Assembly: GCA_029978335.1 (NCBI GenBank)
Contig: JAPOJQ010000003.1
Span: forward strand, 51,675 to 115,674
DNA length: 64,000 nt
Origin: Actinomycetota bacterium
Lineage (GTDB): Bacteria; Actinomycetota; Acidimicrobiia; Acidimicrobiales; Ilumatobacteraceae
Reading direction: 5' to 3'
Shown in pieces: positions 57,557 to 64,000 of this stretch. Position numbers and translations under genes: made by a program. Below the pieces are notes generated by a model. That model worked only from the letters and a program-made list of their open reading frames with translations. It made no database searches and had not been told where the DNA came from. Positions within the stretch are counted from its first letter, which is position 1. The number at the start of each line of letters is the position of its first letter.

Positions 57557-57936
57557 CACCCCGGTCGCCATCCTTCGATCGGCACGGACTCGGTCACATC
57601 GATCGTCGATGCCAGACCGTGCAGCAAGCCGGGCACTTGCCCCGCGACGCGGGTCACGGCAACGCCATTTCGCTGTTGCACGTCGACGATGTGCGCATCG
57701 AATCCCTCAATCGATGCGAGCGATGCCCGCGCCGATGACTCCGCAGCTGCTTCACTGACGGCTCCACGTGCTGCCATTGACGACGAAGCACGCGCCACGG
57801 CACGCACCTCGCTGCGTGCATATCCCCATAGGGCTGCCTGCACGCCCATGGTGGCAAGCATGCAGAACACGGGAACGAGCAACACCATCGATAACGAACC
57901 GGCTGCGCCAGCGTCCGACGTCATTCGACCGGTCAC
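57553..57936 (-). CDS. TadE-like pseudopilin
   Basis: TSDAGAAGSLSMVLLVPVFCMLATMGVQAALWGYARSEVRAVARASSSMAARGAVSEAAAES; GTGA overlap at 57936. Confidence 0.7.
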   Translation of the reverse strand: MTGRMTSDAGAAGSLSMVLLVPVFCMLATMGVQAALWGYARSEVRAVARASSSMAARGAVSEAAAESSARASLASIEGFDAHIVDVQQRNGVAVTRVAGQVPGLLHGLASTIDVTESVPIEGWRPGW

Positions 57937-58139
57937 GGCGCTGAAGGCAACTGAATCGGGGTTGCTGCCTGGGTCCGGATACGGCCCCACAGCACCCCAG
58001 CAACCACAGCAACGCTCACTCCGGATGCAACGAACCAGAGCACTTGCTCGAGTGAAACCGCGCCGCGATCACCTGATACACGCCGTGCGTGATGCGCCAC
58101 CTGATGGGTGAGTGCGGTAGTGAGGATGGTGTTGTCCAT
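57933..58139 (-). CDS. Flp-like pilin
   Basis: GDRG|AVSLEQVLWFVASGVSVAVVAGVLWGRI: G|X4-E prepilin site; SD AAGGAG upstream. Confidence 0.72.
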   Translation of the reverse strand: MDNTILTTALTHQVAHHARRVSGDRGAVSLEQVLWFVASGVSVAVVAGVLWGRIRTQAATPIQLPSAP

Positions 58140-58168
58140 GTTGTTCTCCTTGTCAGGTCGCCCCGTGG

Positions 58169-58954
58169 TCACGGGGAGATTGAGAGTGCGGGGTAGATGA
58201 CGAGCACCATGAACACCAGCGCCATACCCACGATGGGGCCTGTGAGCCGGCTAGTGCGAAGGCGCGCTTCCAGTTCTTGTTGGCTTGCGAGGGACGACCG
58301 CAAACTCGACGCCCGAGCACTCAGGCTGCGAACGAGCGGGGCGCCTTCGGTTCCGGCGAGTGCAATCGCTGCAGTGATGTGTCGGAGGTCATCAAGTCCA
58401 AAGACATCTGCAGTTGCATCGAGTGCATCAACGGGGGCGCCGCCACGGGTCGCATGTTCACGTAAGGCGCGTCGCAACTCAGCGAACAGCACACCCTCCC
58501 CGACGGTCGCCGCCTGTTCCAGCGCCCCTTCATGACCGCTATCACCCGCCACCAACATCGTGACCACATCCACGTAAGCGGTGAGTTGATGACGTAACGA
58601 CATCCGTGCCGCCGCCACCTGTTCTTTCATCGAACGCATCGACACGGCCCCTGCAACAGATGCTCCGAGCAGCGCAAGCCCGACTGGGACGGTGAACGAC
58701 AGGTCGATCAGCCCGATGACTCGTGCACCACCAACCACCACGAACGGCACCACACCACCAACGCCAGCCCACGCCGCCAGCGTGACCAGATGTTGATGGC
58801 GTGATCGCTGAAGCACCGCCAGATCAGCGGTTGACAATCCAAAGCGCAGTTGATGCACCCACCCGACACTCGACGACATGGCAGGAGCGGAAGCGAGGAG
58901 CACACCACCGACACCAACCGTCGACCACAGCATGAGCCACGCCAGAGAACTCAT
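58169..58954 (-). CDS. tadC: TadC-like type II secretion F-domain protein
   Basis: LTAYVDVVTMLVAGDSGHEGALEQAATVGEGVLFAELRRALREHATRGGAPVDALDATAD... Confidence 0.85.
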   Translation of the reverse strand: MSSLAWLMLWSTVGVGGVLLASAPAMSSSVGWVHQLRFGLSTADLAVLQRSRHQHLVTLAAWAGVGGVVPFVVVGGARVIGLIDLSFTVPVGLALLGASVAGAVSMRSMKEQVAAARMSLRHQLTAYVDVVTMLVAGDSGHEGALEQAATVGEGVLFAELRRALREHATRGGAPVDALDATADVFGLDDLRHITAAIALAGTEGAPLVRSLSARASSLRSSLASQQELEARLRTSRLTGPIVGMALVFMVLVIYPALSISP

Positions 58955-59769
58955 GGCCGGACACCTCCAAAGAACCGAGCTGGCTGTGGGAAGACGGAGA
59001 GTGAGGCAGTTCGACGGATCAGGGCGGCAAAGACCACGATCGCAACGACGAGGATGCTCTGACCCTCGATCGTGTCGTAGGCGTCGAGAAATGAACTCCT
59101 GCCAGCGAACAGAAGCGCAGCCAACAGCGACGTCATAATCGCCACGAGCATCGATACCTCACGCCGTGCAGGCGCCCGTTCCGCCTCGACGAGACGTCGA
59201 CGCTCGGACTGAAATCGCACCTGTTCAGCCAATGAGCCCAATACCGCCGCAGTACGGGCACCTCGCCGAAGCGCAATGAGCAGACCGATCGCCACCAGAT
59301 CACCGATCGGGTCGTCGAGGTCATCAGCGAACTCGCGAAGCACCGCTTCGAGGTCATGACGACCAAGCCCCGCTGCGAGTCGACGCACTGCAGGACGCAG
59401 CGCGTCAGGACAGACCCTGACCGAACCGATAATCGCCCCCACCGGCTGTTCGCCCGCGAGGAGAAGATCACGAACCGACTCAATCCATGTCGCAAGCGCA
59501 TCACCATCGGCAATCGATGCAGCGCGCGCACGTGTGGAGGGTGCGAACCTCGTCACCAGCAGCACTGCAGCACCGGTGACGACCGCAGCGGGGACCCATC
59601 CAGACACGATCGCTACGGTCGCCATGGACACCACGGCGAGCGCGACGCGAATCAGTGAACGCGCCTCAAGCGACCGTCGTGGCCCGGAGATTGAGCGACT
59701 CATGACGAGTGCGATGCCGCTGACCGCCACCAGCGAGAGCACGATCACACTCGGCGTCCCGGAGATCAC
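58951..59769 (-). CDS. tadB: TadB-like type II secretion F-domain protein
   Basis: WIESVRDLLLAGEQPVGAIIGSV...LADDLDDPIGDLVAIGLLIALRRGARTAAVLGSLAEQVRFQSERRRLVEAERAPARREVSMLV. Confidence 0.85.
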   Translation of the reverse strand: MISGTPSVIVLSLVAVSGIALVMSRSISGPRRSLEARSLIRVALAVVSMATVAIVSGWVPAAVVTGAAVLLVTRFAPSTRARAASIADGDALATWIESVRDLLLAGEQPVGAIIGSVRVCPDALRPAVRRLAAGLGRHDLEAVLREFADDLDDPIGDLVAIGLLIALRRGARTAAVLGSLAEQVRFQSERRRLVEAERAPARREVSMLVAIMTSLLAALLFAGRSSFLDAYDTIEGQSILVVAIVVFAALIRRTASLSVFPQPARFFGGVRP

Positions 59770-61115
59770 GGCGCCTCCCAGGTGAGAAAGAGTGCCGGAT
59801 CCTCGCCGGCGCGCCCTAGCCGCTTAAGTCGACGCTGGGAGATCGGCGCAACCTGTCGCAACCGCTGATCGTCGTCAGCTGCGAAGACTTCGGTCGTGCT
59901 CACACCGCCGATCTCACCCGCTCCCCCCACCTCGATCAGCGACACCACGCGACGAGCGGTTGCGGTCGAACCAACATTGCGAACGAGATCGATGTGCACC
60001 ACGAAGTCGACGGTTTGAGCGATGAGGTTCCACACGGCAAATTCGGGTAACGAGGTGTTCGACTTCGCCACGTAGTACGCAAGACGATGCAGGACCACGT
60101 CGGCGGTATGCGCGTGAATGGTCGCCAGCGACCCCCGAGCACACATCGACGCAACGTCGAGCATGTCGAGTGCTTCGTCCTCCACGAGTTCGCCGACGAC
60201 CACACGGTCGGGATTGAGGCGCCGAGTGAGTTCGACCAACGAGCGGGTCGAGATGGCCCCCTCGCCTTCAGAGTTCGCTCCCCTGGTGTGCAACGCCAGC
60301 GCATCCGGGTGGCGTGGATCATCTTCGAGTCGCAACTCGAGTAAGTGTCGTTCAACGGTGACGATGCGCTCTCGCGGGTCGACTGCGCCGAGCATCTCGA
60401 CGAGCAGCGTCGTCTTACCTGCGCCAGGCGGACCAGAGATGAGCATGGTGAAACCCGCCCGCACGAGAGCCTCGAGTTGCGGCACCATCGAGACGTCGAA
60501 CAAGCCCCGTGTGGCAAGGCCAGCGAGCCCAGCGCGTTGCACCGTGAAGCGGCGAATAGCCATCCTCGGATGCGGGGAAATACCGTGTTCACCTTCGCCC
60601 CCGAGCACCATGACCACGCGAGCCCCACTCGTGGTCTGGAGTGTCGCCATGGGTGCCGACGTGTCGAGCCGCCCCTCACCAGTGGCTGACATTCGTCGCG
60701 CGAAACGCTTCTGAAACGCGGTGAGCTCTCGATCATCAGCCCACAGCCGACCCGCGTCGACCTTGCGTCCATCAACTGTCGTCACCCAGGTGTGCTCTGC
60801 CGAGTTGACATCGATCTCTTCAACCGCGGGATCGTTGAGAAACCGCTCGAGTGGACCGGCGCCGAGAACCTCGGCAACCACGAGATCCATGAGGTCAACC
60901 CGTTCACGGTGGCCGAGCGGCGGCTGGCCCGCCTCAGCACGGACCCGATCGATCCCGCGAAGCTCCTCGCCAACCCAGTGTCCAACGAGCAGCTGCTGGC
61001 GTCGACGATCGTCGATCAGGGATGGCCGATCCGGTGACGGATGATCGTTCTCGATCGCCGACACCAATCGGTCGGCCACGCGATCGATGACCTCCAGAGC
61101 TGGCGCCTCAACCAC
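59766..61115 (-). CDS. tadA: TadA/CpaF-type secretion ATPase
   Basis: MLISGPPGAGKTTLLVEMLG, RIVTVERHLLELRLEDD, RLNPDRVVVGELVEDEALDML, GSLATIHAHTA. GTG 61115 selected from the cpaB stop; track ORF overextended. Confidence 0.93.
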   Translation of the reverse strand: MVEAPALEVIDRVADRLVSAIENDHPSPDRPSLIDDRRRQQLLVGHWVGEELRGIDRVRAEAGQPPLGHRERVDLMDLVVAEVLGAGPLERFLNDPAVEEIDVNSAEHTWVTTVDGRKVDAGRLWADDRELTAFQKRFARRMSATGEGRLDTSAPMATLQTTSGARVVMVLGGEGEHGISPHPRMAIRRFTVQRAGLAGLATRGLFDVSMVPQLEALVRAGFTMLISGPPGAGKTTLLVEMLGAVDPRERIVTVERHLLELRLEDDPRHPDALALHTRGANSEGEGAISTRSLVELTRRLNPDRVVVGELVEDEALDMLDVASMCARGSLATIHAHTADVVLHRLAYYVAKSNTSLPEFAVWNLIAQTVDFVVHIDLVRNVGSTATARRVVSLIEVGGAGEIGGVSTTEVFAADDDQRLRQVAPISQRRLKRLGRAGEDPALFLTWEAP

Positions 61116-61770
61116 CAGTGGGCTCCTCGCTGGGCAACAACACCACCCGCGGTGCCGGATGCGCAACCACGAGATAGGCGTCGTCATGTGCCACCTCGAT
61201 GGAAATAGAGTGCTCACCAGTGACCGAGTTGTCGACACTCGGCAACGCGGCAACGACACCCGTGATGATCACGGTTGGCGGCAAAAGATCATCAGGGTCC
61301 ACGCCAACCGGAGCGAGGCCTGATCTGATGTCGGCGGTGACCCGCTCGACGGTCTGGCGATCTGGGGAAAGCACGATGTCGACAACGGACCGCTCGCGAA
61401 GTCCGCTCGGGATTTCACCGGCGGGAAGTGGGAGGGCAACAACCGCTGAACCCTTTGCTACCAACGGTTGCTGTTGAAGGAGTTGGTCGACTACCAACGA
61501 ACCCGACACGATGCGGGTGCGCGCATACATGCCGACCACGGCTCCAAGGGTTGCACCGTCGAGAACGCGTATCGAAGGGTCGAGCGCACCGACCTCGACT
61601 TGGCGGAGGTCGTCACTCGAGAGTTGCGCCCCAGCCGGAACGTCACGCACCACCTGCAACACCGGCTTCGTCGCCGCCGCTGAGGTGTACAGCACCAGAT
61701 TGCCGACAATGGCCACTACTACAAGGGCAACGCCCACGCCCACCCGCATGCGCTGACTCGTGGCGGTCAT
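61108..61770 (-). CDS. cpaB: SAF-domain pilus assembly protein (CpaB/RcpC-like)
   Basis: N-terminal TM, VVRDVPAGAQLSSDDLRQVEVGALDPSIRVLDGATLGAVVGMYARTRIVSGSLV SAF pattern. Confidence 0.82.
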   Translation of the reverse strand: MTATSQRMRVGVGVALVVVAIVGNLVLYTSAAATKPVLQVVRDVPAGAQLSSDDLRQVEVGALDPSIRVLDGATLGAVVGMYARTRIVSGSLVVDQLLQQQPLVAKGSAVVALPLPAGEIPSGLRERSVVDIVLSPDRQTVERVTADIRSGLAPVGVDPDDLLPPTVIITGVVAALPSVDNSVTGEHSISIEVAHDDAYLVVAHPAPRVVLLPSEEPTGG

Positions 61771-62183
61771 ACCACACCGCCGATCACGAGCATCGTGGCG
61801 GCGCCGCCAACGAGTGCTGGGCCGAATGCCACGCTACGCACCCGTCGAACAGCGGCCCATACAAGCGCAGCAACGCAGGCCGTGCCGAGCGCAGGGAGCA
61901 CGAAGCGCCAGTCGACCGAACCGACGGCGATGCCGAGCGCTGCACCGAGTTTGACATCGCCAAAACCGAGGCCACCCGGGTCGATGAGATGCGCGATCAG
62001 CAGGGGTGTGCAGAACACTGCTGCGCCGATCGCAGCATCCACCGTCGAGTGTGTGGCCACCGCAATAACTGCGGCGATCACAGCGCCAGACCCCACCAAT
62101 CGATTGGGGAGTCGCCGGGTGGCGATATCAATGACGGCTGCAGCAGTTAGTGGGACGAAAGCAATCAGCACGACGTAGGGCAT
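61767..62183 (-). CDS. tadV: prepilin peptidase (TadV/CpaA-like)
   Basis: AVIDIATRRLPNRLVG and GGLGFGDVKLGAALG aspartyl-protease motifs; SD AAGGAGGAGGTC-ATG. Confidence 0.87.
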   Translation of the reverse strand: MPYVVLIAFVPLTAAAVIDIATRRLPNRLVGSGAVIAAVIAVATHSTVDAAIGAAVFCTPLLIAHLIDPGGLGFGDVKLGAALGIAVGSVDWRFVLPALGTACVAALVWAAVRRVRSVAFGPALVGGAATMLVIGGVV

Positions 62184-62299
62184 GACCTCCTCCTTTTCGG
62201 GTAGTGCCGGCAAGGGGTCGGGAACGTAGTGAGACCGTCACGGTCCATGCGGCGGAATTACGGGTGCATTCGCTCTTCACCGCTGGGGAAACACATCGC

Positions 62300-62305
62300 T
62301 ACCCT
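62300..62305 (+). promoter_or_regulatory. -10 element TACCCT, leaderless trxC
   Basis: 7 nt between hexamer and ATG 62313; no SD possible. Confidence 0.5.
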
Positions 62306-62312
62306 TCGCCAC

Positions 62313-62738
62313 ATGACCGCTAGTGCCGTCACCGCCTGCCCCTCATGCGGAACAAAGAACCGCGTGCCGGTCTCATCGAACGGCACACCGCGGTGCGCTT
62401 CGTGCCACGTTGATCTGCCGTGGCTGGTCGATGCCAACGACGATTCGTTCGACACCGCGGTCGACACCAACCAACTCGTGCTCGTCGACCTATGGGCAGC
62501 GTGGTGCGGGCCGTGTCGTCAGATCGCGCCGATCCTCCAACGGCTATCGACCGAGTTCGCCGGACGACTCAAAATCGTGAAAGTCGACGTCGACGCCAAC
62601 CCGCTCACCGCTCAGAAATTCGAGGCTCGTTCAATCCCACTGCTCAAGTTCATGAAGCACTCCCAAGTGGTCGACACCGTCGTCGGAGCGCAGAGCGAGC
62701 ACGTGTTCCGAACGCTCGTCACCTCGCACCTTCGATAA
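62313..62738 (+). CDS. trxC: thioredoxin with N-terminal zinc ribbon (thioredoxin 2-like)
   Basis: CPSCGTKN...CASCH ribbon, VDLWAAWCGPCRQIAPIL active site. TACCCT -10 7 nt upstream. Confidence 0.94.
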   Translation: MTASAVTACPSCGTKNRVPVSSNGTPRCASCHVDLPWLVDANDDSFDTAVDTNQLVLVDLWAAWCGPCRQIAPILQRLSTEFAGRLKIVKVDVDANPLTAQKFEARSIPLLKFMKHSQVVDTVVGAQSEHVFRTLVTSHLR

Positions 62739-62784
62739 TTTCGAAAAAGCTGCGAGAACCATCGCGGTCGGTGCTCTAGATGGC

Positions 62785-63225
62785 ATGACCCGTTCACACA
62801 GCACCATCCGTACCCTCGTCGCCAGCGCCATCGCCGCAGTCGGCCTCATCTCCACCGCCGGAGCCGCCCAAGCTGCACCGGACTGGCCAACCGATCAGAC
62901 GATCACCGCCACCATCGTCGACTCCCGCACTTTCGCCCCGCTCGCCGGCGTGCGAGTCGGCGTACTTTCCCTCGCCACCGACGAGGTCTACGTCGGCACC
63001 ACCGACGCCGCCGGCAAGGTCACCGTCGCCGGGATGACGGGCGACGAGTTCGAAGTCATCGTCCGATCAACCCGCAGCCACTGCGGCGGACGGGTGTGGG
63101 GTGACCACCTCGACCGACTCCCGGTGCTCGACGCCATCGCCAGCACCCGGGAATGGAACTCGTGGGGTGCTGGTCACCTCGGCACCGTCGGCCTCCGCAC
63201 CCGTTCGGCGCTCGGCAACTGCTGA
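62785..63225 (+). CDS. secreted protein with Ig/SpaA-like (carboxypeptidase-regulatory-like) domain
   Basis: Signal peptide TLVASAIAAVGLISTAGAAQAAPD; ITATIVDSRTFAPLAGVRVGVLSLATDEVYVGTTDAAGKVTVAGM. Confidence 0.7.
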   Translation: MTRSHSTIRTLVASAIAAVGLISTAGAAQAAPDWPTDQTITATIVDSRTFAPLAGVRVGVLSLATDEVYVGTTDAAGKVTVAGMTGDEFEVIVRSTRSHCGGRVWGDHLDRLPVLDAIASTREWNSWGAGHLGTVGLRTRSALGNC

Positions 63226-63229
63226 GCAA

Positions 63230-64000
63230 TCAGAGAACGCCGAGCGTCCACCCCTCCTCAGCCACGACCACGGCACGTTCGTCACCGCTGAGCATCGGAT
63301 CGAACCACGAGCCAAGTTGCCCACCACGATCGAGTTCAGTGATGTGAGCCACCATCGTCAGCACCTGGGCAGCATCACGTACTGGGTGCAGCGCGACGTC
63401 GAGCGGGAACATCGAAGGCCAGATCTCTGCGATCATCACCTGCCCCGGTTTGATCACACCCGAGTCAGGCCCGAGTCCGGTCTCATACGGCCACACTCGC
63501 AGCCGCGTCCCACACACTGGATCACGACGCAACAACTCGAGGGCACGCATGCCGAGCATCATTTGGCTGCCCACACTTCCCGGATACGCCAACTGCCAGG
63601 CCGAGAACGGACGATGACCCGCGGCGCGCACCCGATGCTCAGCAAGCCGGAACGCATCGAACGGTGCATACGTCGACGGACGAGAACGACCAAGACCATC
63701 GCTGCGGGTCGCCCCGGGATACCCCCAAAACGGCCCAGATCCGAGTCGAGAGTTCACCGCAGCGGCAACATCAAGGCGATCATTTAGGTTGCGGTCATCG
63801 TCGCTGATGTGTTCCGCCATCCACGACCACAGCGCCGACCACTCAGAGGATCCCGTCAAGGCCTGAGCGAATCCCGCCGGGTAGCCAAACGAGAAGTCGA
63901 ACCCGATCAGCACCCGCTCATCAACCGACTCAGCACACATCGAACGAATCAACGCCATCGCCGCCGAACGCGTCGATGGGTTCACCGGCTCACGCGACCG
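63230..64000 (-). CDS. conserved hypothetical protein (5' end off window)
   Basis: Open frame to the window end; VLIGFDFSFGYPAGFAQAL...; no confident domain. Confidence 0.6.
   Translation of the reverse strand, partial: RSREPVNPSTRSAAMALIRSMCAESVDERVLIGFDFSFGYPAGFAQALTGSSEWSALWSWMAEHISDDDRNLNDRLDVAAAVNSRLGSGPFWGYPGATRSDGLGRSRPSTYAPFDAFRLAEHRVRAAGHRPFSAWQLAYPGSVGSQMMLGMRALELLRRDPVCGTRLRVWPYETGLGPDSGVIKPGQVMIAEIWPSMFPLDVALHPVRDAAQVLTMVAHITELDRGGQLGSWFDPMLSGDERAVVVAEEGWTLGVL

Noticed and set aside
62254-62280. Possible SigR/SigH promoter (GGAAT) upstream of trxC
   Set aside because: GGAAT is present, but no GTT occurs at 17-19 nt spacing; the closer TACCCT element explains the start better.

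Overview
The window is a dense, high-GC stretch of bacterial chromosome. Gene content and style suggest an actinobacterium, probably an Acidimicrobiia/Ilumatobacter-like lineage (inference only). I support about 66 protein-coding genes and two tRNAs (Thr-CGT, Lys-TTT). I saw no rRNA, CRISPR array, transposase or prophage. Main blocks: acyl-CoA/P450/thiolase-DUF35 genes (0.3-5.8 kb); a compact Tad pilus locus with a TadB-TadC fusion (6.7-10 kb); rsgA and an FeS-type photolyase; topA-tmk-holB; tRNA-Thr abutting a P-type ATPase; fcl; an ECF sigma/anti-sigma pair; tilS plus a DSP-like pseudophosphatase; an operon headed by an FHA-FtsK/EssC-like triple ATPase with a divergent sigma-like regulator; a glycolate operon (glcB-G-D-E-F); acuI-msrB-MBL; gpmA; an EtfD-like protein; pheA; larB-larC; and a second, full Tad locus with a membrane LysM-BTAD regulator (54.3-62.2 kb). 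Findings I would chase first: (i) TANNNT -10 elements sit 5-8 nt upstream of the start codon at most transcription-unit heads, implying pervasive leaderless mRNAs, including symmetric bidirectional promoters and promoters built on TAG stop codons; (ii) all nine convergent gene pairs overlap or lie 5 nt or less apart; (iii) the orphan FHA-EssC-like ATPase has two degenerate Walker A sites; (iv) a DSP-family protein has lost its catalytic Cys (HGX5R); (v) a P-type ATPase with a shortened N-terminus starts 2 nt after a tRNA; (vi) two complementary Tad loci. All family calls come from reading motifs; no database search was run.
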